64,000 bases of DNA. Source: Egbenema bharatensis (GTDB lineage: Bacteria; Cyanobacteriota; Cyanobacteriia; Elainellales; Elainellaceae). This document shows, piece by piece, positions 18,514 to 27,296 of the stretch (its first letter is position 1; the number at the start of each line of letters is the position of its first letter). A program made the position numbers and the translations under genes. The DNA lies in the NCBI RefSeq assembly GCF_048077055.1, contig NZ_CP182236.1:5580001-5644000 (forward strand). The letters are read 5' to 3'. The notes beneath the pieces are model-generated. The model made no database searches, was not told where the DNA came from, and worked only from the letters and a program-made list of their open reading frames with translations.

Positions 18514-18543
18514 ATGGGCGGGAAAGATGCCCACCCCACAAGA
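18514..18543 (+). repeat. Dispersed GGGCGGG-type hairpin repeat
   Basis: GGGCGGGAAAGATGCCCACCC followed by CCACAAGA, a small inverted repeat directly after the stop codon of the exporter gene. Same family as copies near 20.7, 27.1, 32.3, 33.4 and 56.8 kb. It may act as a terminator. Confidence 0.6.
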
Positions 18544-18611
18544 ATTTCAGATGATTCAATTTGCATTCCAAGTGATGACCGTCCCGCAAGCGGTATGAAT
18601 GATTGAATGCT

Positions 18612-19727
18612 TCAAGACTGCAAAAGAGTCGCTGATTCTGTTCGAGCAATTTGCCCGTAGAATGTGGTGTTTAAACCGATCGCCATGCTTTGAAACACCT
18701 GGGAGAGGACTGCATTGGTGTCGGTGAAGGGTAAGGGTTGACCCCGATCGCCGGTTTGACAGATGCGAGGATCGATAGGAATGTGTCCGAGAATAGGAGC
18801 CTGAAGTTCCTGTGACAATTGTTCTGCTCCGCCCTGACCAAAGATGGGAGTACGATCGCCACAGCACTGGCAAATCAGATAACTCATGTTTTCAATTAAA
18901 CCCAGAACCGGAACGCCCACCTGACGAAACAGATGAATGCTGCGGCGAACGTCACCGACTGCGACCTGCTGCGGAGTTGTAACCAGAATTACCCCGCAAA
19001 TTGGACTTTCCTGGACGATCGTAATTTGGGCATCGCCTGTACCGGGAGGTAAATCAATCAGCAGGTAATCCAACTCCCCCCAATCAACTTCTGCAATGAA
19101 TTGGGTCAGGATTTTGTGCAGTACGGGCCCACGCCATGCTAACGGATGATCGGGTTCTGCCAATAATCCGACAGACATCAGTTTGATACCGTGGGACTCC
19201 AGAGGACGAAATCGCTGTCCCTGGGGAGTCTCTATGACTTGAATACTGGCTTGCCCTAACCCCAACATTTGCGGCACGTTTGGCCCATAAATATCTGCAT
19301 CCAGTATCCCCACTTTTGCCCCTGTCTGAGTTAGGGCTGCTGCCAGATTTACGGTTGTGGTTGATTTGCCGACTCCCCCCTTGCCACTGGAAACCGCCAG
19401 CGTCGTGCGAACGCCCGGAATCGTACAGAGCTGCACATAGGCTTTCTTACACCAGGATAGGGACGACAATCCCTGTTGCACTTGCGCCTGTAAGCTTAAC
19501 TGGTGGCTACCCACATAGAGCCGCAGGTACAGATAGTCATCCACAATTCGCAAATTCCGCACCATGCCCAACCGCACAATATCCGTGTTGAGGATGGGCA
19601 CGATCGTCTGTTTCAGGCATTGGATGGCTTCCTGTTGGCGAGAGATGGCGATCGGATCAACATTTTGATCGACTTGATCTGCTTCAGACGGAACAGAATG
19701 GAGCAAGGGAGAAAAATGATTAGCCAT
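18612..19727 (-). CDS. Mrp/ApbC-type P-loop ATPase
   Basis: 371 residues. Residues about 30-105 resemble the small MIP18-like domain found at the front of Mrp proteins. The ATPase follows with the deviant Walker A SSGKGGVGKST (113-123), DADIYGPNVPQMLG and DLPPGTGD. A Cys cluster (ICQCCG) near residue 280 can bind a bridging Fe-S cluster. Mrp/ApbC proteins load or carry Fe-S clusters. It is the last gene of a run AprA-like, ferredoxin, HEAT, Mrp, where it could serve the ferredoxin. A housekeeping copy may exist elsewhere. Confidence 0.85.
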   Translation of the reverse strand: MANHFSPLLHSVPSEADQVDQNVDPIAISRQQEAIQCLKQTIVPILNTDIVRLGMVRNLRIVDDYLYLRLYVGSHQLSLQAQVQQGLSSLSWCKKAYVQLCTIPGVRTTLAVSSGKGGVGKSTTTVNLAAALTQTGAKVGILDADIYGPNVPQMLGLGQASIQVIETPQGQRFRPLESHGIKLMSVGLLAEPDHPLAWRGPVLHKILTQFIAEVDWGELDYLLIDLPPGTGDAQITIVQESPICGVILVTTPQQVAVGDVRRSIHLFRQVGVPVLGLIENMSYLICQCCGDRTPIFGQGGAEQLSQELQAPILGHIPIDPRICQTGDRGQPLPFTDTNAVLSQVFQSMAIGLNTTFYGQIARTESATLLQS

Positions 19728-19733
19728 GATGAT

Positions 19734-20711
19734 TTAGCTGTTGGGAGTTGCAGAGGTTGAGGCTTGTAGTTGTTGAATGGCGCGTTGGGAGAAGATGCGA
19801 ACCTCCATATCGGGGTCATCCAGGGTTTGGTGCAGGGCAGGCAGGACAGAAACATCGCCTAAATTCCCCAGAGCCACCGCCCCATCTCGTCGCACATCAG
19901 CGTATTCATCGGTTAATATCTGAACTAAAAGGGGCAACACTCGATCGTCTGCCGTGGTTTGTAATGCCCGTGCCGCAAACTTCCGTACCTGCCAGTGGTC
20001 ATCCTGAAGTGCCTGTCCCAAGGCGGGAATTGCCTCCGGGGCATTGTGGAGGGCGAGGGATTGGGCAGCATTCCGGCGCACCTGCCAATCGGGGTCAGTA
20101 GTTAATGCCTGACAGAGGGCTGGGATCACTTCGGTGTCGTTCAGGTGTCCTAACGTGAGCGCAGTTGCCCGTCGGACTGTGGCATCCGGATCAGATAATA
20201 GGGCGATCGCGGGTTGACAGCAAGATACCTGATTTAGATAGCGGAGGGTTGTCACTGCCGCTTCTCGGAGGGCAGGTTGCTCAGACTCAAAGAAGGGCAA
20301 AATGAAAGGCAATGCCTGAACATCGTGGATCTTCCGCAGCAGAATCAAGCTATTCAACTGCATATTCATATTCGGCTGCTGAAGCGCATCCAGCAGTTGC
20401 AGCAAATCATCGGGAGCCACCAGTTCTTTCAGGGCAGACAGAGCTTCATCCCGCATGTCGCCATCCGCAGATGCCAAACACTGAATCAATGCAGGCACTG
20501 CTACCGGATTGGCAAACTCCCACAGGGCAGTCACCGCCAGTTTTTGCACCGCAGGACTCTCATCTTGTAATGCGGCTAGCAAGAAATCGATCGCCCCCTC
20601 ATCGCCTAAATGCTGGAGCGTTTTCACAGCAACCAACCGATCGTTCACATCAGGCGATCGGAGCAACTCCACCCACGGCTGAAGTTCCGGGTCTAATTCT
20701 TCGGTGTACAT
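19734..20711 (-). CDS. HEAT-repeat protein
   Basis: 325 residues from the ATG at 20711 (MYTEELDPELQPW); an in-frame start further up would add a tail encoded by a hairpin repeat and is rejected. About nine HEAT/PBS-lyase-type repeats follow one another (for example LAALQDESPAVQKLAVTALWEFANPVAVPALIQCL, split here by commas in thought as 31-residue units). In cyanobacteria such proteins include bilin lyases (CpcE type), the bleaching protein NblB, and general scaffolds. Six bp separate it from the Mrp gene. A link to phycobilisomes under sulfur starvation is only a guess. Confidence 0.78.
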   Translation of the reverse strand: MYTEELDPELQPWVELLRSPDVNDRLVAVKTLQHLGDEGAIDFLLAALQDESPAVQKLAVTALWEFANPVAVPALIQCLASADGDMRDEALSALKELVAPDDLLQLLDALQQPNMNMQLNSLILLRKIHDVQALPFILPFFESEQPALREAAVTTLRYLNQVSCCQPAIALLSDPDATVRRATALTLGHLNDTEVIPALCQALTTDPDWQVRRNAAQSLALHNAPEAIPALGQALQDDHWQVRKFAARALQTTADDRVLPLLVQILTDEYADVRRDGAVALGNLGDVSVLPALHQTLDDPDMEVRIFSQRAIQQLQASTSATPNS

Positions 20712-20739
20712 GGTGTCTCTTTTGAAAATGATTCTACGG

Positions 20740-20845
20740 TTGTGGAGTGGGCATCTTACCCCCCCAGTCTTGGTAAGGGCGAAGCATTCGGCAAACAGAG
20801 TTTTGGTGACAGCAAAAATAGCTTGATCGAATGCTTCGCCCCTAC
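20740..20845. repeat. Two hairpin repeats between ferredoxin and HEAT genes
   Basis: 20740-20766 is a copy of the GGGCGGG-type repeat in reverse orientation (TGTGGAGTGGGCATCTTACC). 20774-20840 is a long imperfect hairpin whose ends are GGGCGAAGCATTCG and CGAATGCTTCGCCC. A relative of the second element lies near 45.86-45.93 kb. They fill the gap between two genes of one operon. Confidence 0.6.
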
Positions 20846-21073
20846 TCAACGCAACAAAAACGGAATTTGTACCGTAATCGCGTTCGTCGGACATTCCTTT
20901 TCACAGGGCAAGCAAAACCAACACTCGTCGTATTTCATATAGGCTTTGCCCGTTTCTGGATTCTTCGCCAGCACGTCTAATGGACAGACCTCAATACAGG
21001 CATTACATTTTTCCAAACATTTCGATTCGTCTACAATGACAGGTACATCCACCCGTTGATTAGTTAATGCCAT
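20846..21073 (-). CDS. Two-cluster 4Fe-4S ferredoxin, AprB-like
   Basis: 75 residues with two Fe-S motifs, CLEKCNACIEVCP and CWFCLPCEKECP, each able to hold a [4Fe-4S] cluster, and a short C-terminal tail. It follows the flavoprotein gene by 30 bp and would pass electrons to or from it. The pairing mirrors AprB-AprA of adenylylsulfate reductase, but the ferredoxin is shorter than a true AprB (about 150 residues). Confidence 0.85.
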   Translation of the reverse strand: MALTNQRVDVPVIVDESKCLEKCNACIEVCPLDVLAKNPETGKAYMKYDECWFCLPCEKECPTNAITVQIPFLLR

Positions 21074-21103
21074 GATTCATCTCCCAATGATTCACTTCGT
21101 TGG

Positions 21104-22813
21104 TTAGCGAACCGCCACATCGTAGATTTCCTGATTCAGATTCACAGGGATGATGTAGGGTTCCACAGGACGCTTAAACAGAATCATGTCGCCTGATTCA
21201 ACGCGCTTCAGATTGACATGACAAAACCATTCCTCGTTGTTCTTTTCTGGATAATCCACCCGGTAATGGTACAATCCCCATCGGCTCTCCTTGCGATACA
21301 AAGAGGCTCTTGCTGCCATCTCAGCACAGTCACGAATAAAGTGAACCTCCATGCAGCGCATTAGTTCGTGGGGATCGCGTGCCCCCATTTGATCGAGTAC
21401 TTCCTGATAGCGGACAAAGTGCCTTAGCCCAATGTCCATCTTGTGGCTCACCTTGGGCGGTTGCAGGTAGTCATTCACCAAGCGTCGCAGCTTGTACTCC
21501 ACCTGAGTATGGGGAATACCGTCGGGTTGCTGGAGCGGTCGGTAAATCCGGGCTTGCTCTGCCTCCAGCCATTCTCGATCGGGTGCAACATGATCCAAGT
21601 CCCGCCCGTGGGTCATGCCATCGATTCCGGCAATCCGACCAAACACAAATGCTCCAATCATGTAATTGTGCGGCACACTGGCCAGATCTCCCGCAGCATA
21701 GAGTCCGGCGATCGTGGTTTGCGCCCGTTCATTCACCCACACCCCAGAGGCACTGTGCCCACTGCACAAGCCAATCTCGGAAATGTTCATCTCTACGCCG
21801 TGGGTGCGGTAGTCTTCTCCCCGGTTGGCGTGAAAGCGTTCACGGCTGGGGCGTTCGTTTGACCAGAGAATTGATTCAATTTCAGAAATCGTATCCTCGT
21901 CCAGGTGGGTCATTTTCAGTTGAATGGGACCGTTGCCAGAGTTTAGCTCTTTCCAGACCTCCAGCATCATTTGTCCACTCCAGTAGTCGCAACTAATGAA
22001 GCGGTAACCCTCGGCATTGGCGGTGTATGCCCCAAACGGACTAGCAACATAGGCGCAGGCGGAACCGTTGTAGTCTTTGATCAGGGGATTGATCTGGAAG
22101 CATTCAATATTGGTCAGTTCTGCCCCGGCATGGTACGCCATTGAGTAGCCATCTCCGGCATTGGTGGGATTTTCGTAGGTGCCGTAGAGATAGCCAGAGG
22201 CAGGCAGTCCCAACCGTCCGCAGGCTCCGGTACAAAGGATCACGGCTTTGGCTTGAATCACCACAAAATCGCCACTGCGGACATCAAACCCCACCGCACC
22301 GATCGCCCGTCCATCTTGCACCATGACGCGAGTTGCCATAACCCGGTTCGTCACCTGTACCTTGTGGCGTTTGACCTGCCGCGCCAAAATCTTTTTCAAA
22401 TCCTTGCCTTCGGGCATCGGCAATACGTACTTCCCTACCCGATGCACCTGCTTCAGGTCGTAGTTGCCCTGGGGATCTTTTTGAAACTTTACGCCCCAGC
22501 TTTCCAGTTCCTGGATCACCTCGTAGCCCAACCTTCCAGTTTGATACACGGCCTGCTGATGCACAATGCCATCATTGGCGATTGTTACTTCGCGCACATA
22601 TTGTTCAGGCGTAGAGTGACCGGGAATCACTGCTGTATTTACGCCATCCATCCCCATAGCGATCGCCCCACTGCGGCGAATATTCGCTTTTTCTAAAATC
22701 AGCACCTCCCCCTCTGGATAGGTCTGCTTGGCTTTGATGGCAGCCATCGTTCCGGCAGTGCCACCCCCAATCACCAGCACATCTGTTTTCAGCCACTGCG
22801 TCTGCACAGTCAT
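21104..22813 (-). CDS. AprA/fumarate reductase-type flavoprotein
   Basis: 569 residues. The N terminus holds the FAD site (DVLVIGGGTAGTMAA), and AAGDLASVPHNYMIGAFVFGR closes the FAD domain. The overall layout is that of the succinate dehydrogenase/fumarate reductase/AprA family. Organosulfur clusters of other bacteria carry the same flavoprotein-ferredoxin pair near sulfonate transporters; the substrate there is also uncertain. It is divergent from a LysR-SBP fusion gene, with 297 bp between, which suggests regulation by that protein. Likely role: a redox step in sulfite or organosulfur handling. Confidence 0.8.
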   Translation of the reverse strand: MTVQTQWLKTDVLVIGGGTAGTMAAIKAKQTYPEGEVLILEKANIRRSGAIAMGMDGVNTAVIPGHSTPEQYVREVTIANDGIVHQQAVYQTGRLGYEVIQELESWGVKFQKDPQGNYDLKQVHRVGKYVLPMPEGKDLKKILARQVKRHKVQVTNRVMATRVMVQDGRAIGAVGFDVRSGDFVVIQAKAVILCTGACGRLGLPASGYLYGTYENPTNAGDGYSMAYHAGAELTNIECFQINPLIKDYNGSACAYVASPFGAYTANAEGYRFISCDYWSGQMMLEVWKELNSGNGPIQLKMTHLDEDTISEIESILWSNERPSRERFHANRGEDYRTHGVEMNISEIGLCSGHSASGVWVNERAQTTIAGLYAAGDLASVPHNYMIGAFVFGRIAGIDGMTHGRDLDHVAPDREWLEAEQARIYRPLQQPDGIPHTQVEYKLRRLVNDYLQPPKVSHKMDIGLRHFVRYQEVLDQMGARDPHELMRCMEVHFIRDCAEMAARASLYRKESRWGLYHYRVDYPEKNNEEWFCHVNLKRVESGDMILFKRPVEPYIIPVNLNQEIYDVAVR

Positions 22814-22935
22814 CTCCTTGATTCAATCTTCTGGATGAAATGCGATCGGTATTCAGCTAAATCAATCAAGCTATGAACTTCATTCCTAATTCGACTTTAA
22901 TCATAAGCAATTCGATGGATAAAACCAAGGCGAAA

Positions 22936-22983
22936 TGTAACTTGAGTTACAATTTATCAATTCACACCTTTTATGAGTTGATA
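22936..22983. promoter_or_regulatory. Candidate LysR operator in divergent promoter region
   Basis: TGTAACTTGAGTTACA (22936-22951) has 7-bp perfect arms around two bases. Just after it, TTTATCAA and TTGATAAA form a second inverted repeat with 17 bp between. Both sit between the flavoprotein gene and the divergent LysR fusion, where LysR-type sites usually lie. Confidence 0.5.
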
Positions 22984-23110
22984 AAAGATTTTGATGAGTC
23001 AAAAACAGGCTAGAATAATTTGCTGAATAACAGATAGAAATTGCCAAAACTTTTCTATTATTTTACGAAGAATAATCTATTACTTCTCGTTGTTGGACTG
23101 GAGGCGATCC

Positions 23111-25150
23111 ATGGAAATTTATCAAATCAAAGTATTTCTAGAAGTTGCCCGCTGTCTCAGCTTTACCGAGGCGGCAGAAGCGTTAAACTTGACTCAACCC
23201 GCCATCAGTGCCAAAATTAAAGCTCTAGAAACTGAGCTGGGTACGCCCTTATTCCATCGATTAGGGCGAAAAGTAAAGCTAACTAAAGTGGGCGAATTTT
23301 TACAGACGGAAGCTCCCAGTCTCATCCACTTAGAAGCACGATTATTAAATCAAATTCAGGAAATTAAACGCGGCAAAATCGGAATTTTGCAACTTGGCTT
23401 TACTGCCGGAATTGGCGATGAATGGTTGCCCAGACTGCTATTTCAATTTCGACAGGAATATCCTGAAATTCAAACTCAATGTACTGCTTTCGATTCACCT
23501 GAATTACTTTATCAAGCTGTAACTAATGGTGCGGTTGATGGCGGAATTTCAGAAATCAGCTTTGCCCATTCTCCCGAAATTTCAGCTATAACCCTTGACA
23601 CGATCGCCTATCAGGTGATGGTGGCTGCATCTCATCCTTTAGCCGCGCAATCCTGGTTAAGTTTAAGGGAATTACAGCAAGAACCCTGGGTACTTTTGCC
23701 CACCGGAACCACCAGCCGTTTAGTCTTTGAAACGCGCTTATCTGAACTGGGTTGGAGTCTGGCTGACTTTGCCCATCTTGAAGTGGTTGATAGCGTTAGC
23801 CTGATGCGAACCTACATTTTACAAGGAGGGTATTTGGGATTTGCATCTAGTTTAGAATTCTCGATGGAATGCCAATCTCACCTGATGCAGGCGATCGACC
23901 TCCAGGAATTTCCCATTCCTGCCAACCTGTTTTTGCTGACTCCCAAACGGTTAAATTTGCTCAGTCCCAACGAGAACCAGAACTATCCAGAGGCTAAATT
24001 ACAATCGAAAACCTGTGATTCTGACCCCTTACAAAAGTTTCTGCGACTCGTTCACACGACAGCCCAATCTGCCCCCCCAACGTCGATCGCACACCCAACA
24101 ACAACCTTCAGTTCCTTGCCACCCCCACCCCCAGCAAGACTGCGATCGCCCAGCTTGACTCACCGTGCGGCTCCTTCCCGTCCAGATGTCCTGACCCTAA
24201 GTATCGGCACTCAAAATGGCACGATTCACACCGTCACTGCCGGGTTAATCATTCAGAAACTCGGACTTTTAGAACATTTCCTCCCCAAATCTGGACGCTA
24301 CAGTGCCACCCAGTATCAAATTCAATGGCAGGATTTTGCATCGGGTGCGCCCATAGCTAGCAGACTGCGATCGGCACAACTGGACATTGGTATTTTAGGG
24401 GACTATCCGCTACTTCTCAGTGCTGTACCAGAAGCCGATTCTACCGCCTGCAAAACCCGTCTGATTAGCTTTATTGCCAGCAACCCCAGTGGCTCCGGAA
24501 ATGCCGTCATCGTGCCCAACCATTCTTCCCTGAGCAGCATTGCCGATTTGCAGGGGCGAGTGATTGCGGTTCCCTTCGGTTCGTCCGCCCACGGCATGAT
24601 GATTCGATCGCTCCATCGGGCAGAATTGCTTGCCGATGTCACCCTGACTCCCAATCCCGATTTAAGCCTGCATTGGATGCCCCAACCGCCCGCCTCCATT
24701 GATGGCTATGCCCATTTTGCGCCCTTCCATGAAATTGCCCGTCGCAGTGGATGCTTCAAACCCCTACTAGATACTCACTTTCATGAGTTCCCTGCTTTTC
24801 ACGGCATTGCAGTGCGGGAGGAATTTGCCGATCGCTACCCAGAGTTGGTGATTGCTTACCTCCAAGCGTTGCTGGCAGCCCAATACTGGTATTTCCATAC
24901 GGCTTCGGCTCCCCTGCTGGTCAGCCAGTGGTTAAAGGTAACGCCAGAGGTGATTTCCCATATCCTTTCCGGACAATACCACCGGGAACAGACTGGATTG
25001 TATTTTCCAGAAACGCAAATTCGCCCAGACTGGGTAAGACAACATATTGACCATTTGAAACAAATTTCCGGTAATGAACACTTAGGCGATATTGATCTCG
25101 ATCGCTGGATTCAATCTGAATTTCTGGCAGCGGCTCAATCTTTTGCCTGA
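23111..25150 (+). CDS. LysR regulator fused to SsuA/TauA-like binding domain
   Basis: 679 residues from the ATG at 23111, chosen for the GGAGG seven bases upstream. Residues 1-60 are a LysR helix-turn-helix (FTEAAEALNLTQPAISAKIKALE). Residues about 88-290 are the normal LysR effector domain. A Ser/Pro-rich linker (about 295-355, with a run of five prolines) leads to a second domain, about 358-679. That domain resembles the periplasmic sulfonate-binding proteins (LDIGILGDYPLLL, LQGRVIAVPFGSSAHG, YLQALLAAQYWY), but no signal peptide is present, so it must work in the cytoplasm. Ordinary LysR proteins are about 300 residues. Probably a sulfonate or sulfur-status sensor controlling the divergent flavoprotein operon. 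Confidence 0.82.
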   Translation: MEIYQIKVFLEVARCLSFTEAAEALNLTQPAISAKIKALETELGTPLFHRLGRKVKLTKVGEFLQTEAPSLIHLEARLLNQIQEIKRGKIGILQLGFTAGIGDEWLPRLLFQFRQEYPEIQTQCTAFDSPELLYQAVTNGAVDGGISEISFAHSPEISAITLDTIAYQVMVAASHPLAAQSWLSLRELQQEPWVLLPTGTTSRLVFETRLSELGWSLADFAHLEVVDSVSLMRTYILQGGYLGFASSLEFSMECQSHLMQAIDLQEFPIPANLFLLTPKRLNLLSPNENQNYPEAKLQSKTCDSDPLQKFLRLVHTTAQSAPPTSIAHPTTTFSSLPPPPPARLRSPSLTHRAAPSRPDVLTLSIGTQNGTIHTVTAGLIIQKLGLLEHFLPKSGRYSATQYQIQWQDFASGAPIASRLRSAQLDIGILGDYPLLLSAVPEADSTACKTRLISFIASNPSGSGNAVIVPNHSSLSSIADLQGRVIAVPFGSSAHGMMIRSLHRAELLADVTLTPNPDLSLHWMPQPPASIDGYAHFAPFHEIARRSGCFKPLLDTHFHEFPAFHGIAVREEFADRYPELVIAYLQALLAAQYWYFHTASAPLLVSQWLKVTPEVISHILSGQYHREQTGLYFPETQIRPDWVRQHIDHLKQISGNEHLGDIDLDRWIQSEFLAAAQSFA

Positions 25151-25225
25151 TTGATTCAAGGCTCTGAAAACTTGAGGAAAACCACTTGCGTTTCATGAAT
25201 ATCTGTGCAATTATGCTGAATTAAA

Positions 25226-25253
25226 ATACGGCAAATCGATAGATTTACAGGAT
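25226..25253. promoter_or_regulatory. Sulfur-island palindrome, copy 2 (CDF gene)
   Basis: Arms ATACGGCAA and TTACAGGAT around ATCGATAGAT. It ends only 7 bp before the ATG of the CDF gene, over the expected ribosome binding site. This would suit a repressor, or the real start lies further in. Confidence 0.65.
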
Positions 25254-25260
25254 TTTATTG

Positions 25261-26055
25261 ATGCACCTCCTCGAAGTGTCCTGCCCTCAAGAGCGCAGGG
25301 TTGCAGATTTTCTGTGGCAATTTTTCCCCTCGATTTCAGAAACTCATGATCCAAATCAGCAGAGCCTCCTCCGGCTGCGATCGGCGTTATTCCTGCTCAT
25401 CGGGTTGTTTCTAGTGGAAATGGGCGTGGGTTGCTGGAGCCATAGTCTGGCATTGATGGCGGATGCTGGACATGTGATCGCGGATATTGGCGCAATCGGG
25501 CTGACCCTGTTCGCAACTGGATGGGCACGGCGCGAGCGTCTGGTGTCCAGTCACTCGTCTCAACCGCCTCAATCGGAAGCCTGGGCTGCTTTGGTGAATA
25601 GCGGGAGTTTGCTGGTGATTGCCCTCTGGGTGGCGATCGAAGCGATTCATCGGTTGCAGTCGGGTGATACGGAGGTCTTAGGTTTACCGATGTTGCTTAC
25701 TGCTGCCGTTGGGCTGGGAGTCAATAGTGTCAATGCCTTCTGGTTAAAAGGCTGCTGTCATCACAACCTCAATCTCAAAAGTGCATTTTTGCACATTGTT
25801 GCAGATGCGGTGAGTTCGATCGGCGTGTTGATTGGGGCGATCGTGGTTTCTGCCTGGGGCTGGGGCTGGGCAGATGGAGTCATCAGCTTATGTGTATCTG
25901 GGTTCATTTTGTTCATCACCCTACCCTTAATGCTGAAGTGCAGTCAGCAAGTCACTGATTCGTTCAAGGAGGGAGCCAGCTTAAATTGTGATTGTTGTCC
26001 GGATGATGCTGAAAAACTGTTGTTTCCAACGTTAAAGGAGTTGATCAAATCATGA
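25261..26055 (+). CDS. Cation diffusion facilitator family transporter
   Basis: 264 residues. Six membrane helices are suggested. The metal-site motif LMADAGHVIAD (about 66-75) and the second HIVADAVSS near residue 180 are those of CDF exporters of Zn, Co or Fe. The usual cytoplasmic C-terminal domain is replaced by a short Cys-rich tail (NCDCCPDD). Overlaps the next gene by 4 bp (ATGA). Placement under the palindrome suggests that metal export or a thiol-linked metal is tied to sulfur state; the substrate is not known. Confidence 0.8.
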   Translation: MHLLEVSCPQERRVADFLWQFFPSISETHDPNQQSLLRLRSALFLLIGLFLVEMGVGCWSHSLALMADAGHVIADIGAIGLTLFATGWARRERLVSSHSSQPPQSEAWAALVNSGSLLVIALWVAIEAIHRLQSGDTEVLGLPMLLTAAVGLGVNSVNAFWLKGCCHHNLNLKSAFLHIVADAVSSIGVLIGAIVVSAWGWGWADGVISLCVSGFILFITLPLMLKCSQQVTDSFKEGASLNCDCCPDDAEKLLFPTLKELIKS

Positions 26056-27044
26056 AACGTTTTCTTCCGTTTGACTTACTGTTTGTAGTGAGCTTTCTGA
26101 TCATTTTATCGTTCACAATCCTGGCTCAACCCGATCGAGTTCTGGCTTCACCGCCGCCGGATGGGCAAAGCCGCATCACCAATATCTATGATGCCTTTAG
26201 CGATCGATCGGATTTATCAGAAGACTGGGGCTATAGTGCGCTAGTGGAGTACAACGGCAAACGCATTTTGTTTGATGCTGGGAACAACGCCGATGTGTTC
26301 AAGCAAAATGTAGAACGATTAGGTTTAGATCTCCGCACGATCGATTTTGCCGTCCTGTCCCATCCCCATGCCGATCACCTGAGCGGATTTGACTATCTGG
26401 TGCAGGTTAATCCCGATGTCAAGCTTTACCTGCCGGATGATATTCACGTTCTGGGTGCGCCTCGTGACTTTCCCTTTGGGGTGCCCGAACCCGATGCGGC
26501 GGAGGCACTCCCGCCAGAGCAACGGTACTTTGGCTCAACTGACCCTCAACGCTACGTGGTGCCCAGTGGACGCTTCTATGGAGCCACTAACGTAGAATAT
26601 CTGAACGATGATTTGGAAGTTGCGCCTGGCATTCAGATCATTGCGACTCGATCACCCTATCTCGGTGGGTTTAATGGCTACCCACCCAATTCGCCGGAAG
26701 CTCCTGCCCTCAACGGCTTGCCTGAACTTTCATTGGCTTTGGATACGCCGGAAGGAGAGGTGCTGGTCGTGGGTTGCTCCCATACAGGAGTTGAAAACTT
26801 GATTGAGGAAACTCAAACCGTTACCGGACGGCAGGTTGACACGGTAATTGGCGGCTTTCACCTGTTTCCCTACGATCGCGCTTACATTACAGCCTTAATT
26901 GATAAGGTCAAAAATGACTTGGGAGTGCGACTGGTCGCTCCGGCTCACTGCACTGGACATTTGGCGTTCCGATTGTTCAAAGAGGCATACCAGGATCAAT
27001 ATGTCTACAGTGGTTTAGGTTCTCAACTGATTTTTCCGTCTTGA
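26052..27044 (+). CDS. Exported MBL-fold hydrolase
   Basis: 330 residues. A signal peptide (hydrophobic 8-25, cleavage near VLAS) is followed by a metallo-beta-lactamase domain with the motif HPHADH (104-109) and later GCSHTGVENL and APAHCTGH. This set is that of the subfamily related to dihydropterin-type MBL proteins. It would act outside the cytoplasm. Translationally coupled with the CDF gene (4-bp overlap), so the two likely work together. The substrate is unknown. Confidence 0.8.
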   Translation: MKRFLPFDLLFVVSFLIILSFTILAQPDRVLASPPPDGQSRITNIYDAFSDRSDLSEDWGYSALVEYNGKRILFDAGNNADVFKQNVERLGLDLRTIDFAVLSHPHADHLSGFDYLVQVNPDVKLYLPDDIHVLGAPRDFPFGVPEPDAAEALPPEQRYFGSTDPQRYVVPSGRFYGATNVEYLNDDLEVAPGIQIIATRSPYLGGFNGYPPNSPEAPALNGLPELSLALDTPEGEVLVVGCSHTGVENLIEETQTVTGRQVDTVIGGFHLFPYDRAYITALIDKVKNDLGVRLVAPAHCTGHLAFRLFKEAYQDQYVYSGLGSQLIFPS

Positions 27045-27296
27045 TGGGTGATCGGTAATGGGTGATAGGTAATAGGTAATAGGTAATAGGTAAAGGGCGA
27101 TCGGTTGGGTAGATATTGGGTAGGTAGTTGAGTTACCTGTTGCTTCAGGACAGGCAAGATGCCCATTCCACAAGAGGTTCCAGAAAATTCACATTCGGTG
27201 AATCTTGTTACCCATCACCCATTACCGATCGCCGCTAACTGCAACAACCGCTCTGATTGTTGCACCTCGACGAGTTAATCTTGCCTTTGCCAAATA
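27045..27296. repeat. Repeat-rich gap before the IS element
   Basis: No gene. 27058-27100 is a tandem array of GGTAATA-type heptamers. 27149-27175 is a shortened copy of the GGGCGGG-type repeat (CAGGCAAGATGCCCATTCC). The rest shows short echoes of the heptamer unit. Confidence 0.55.

Noticed and set aside
20712..20894. N-terminal extension of the HEAT protein
   Set aside because: It is encoded by a hairpin repeat and an ATG at 20711 starts the conserved protein.
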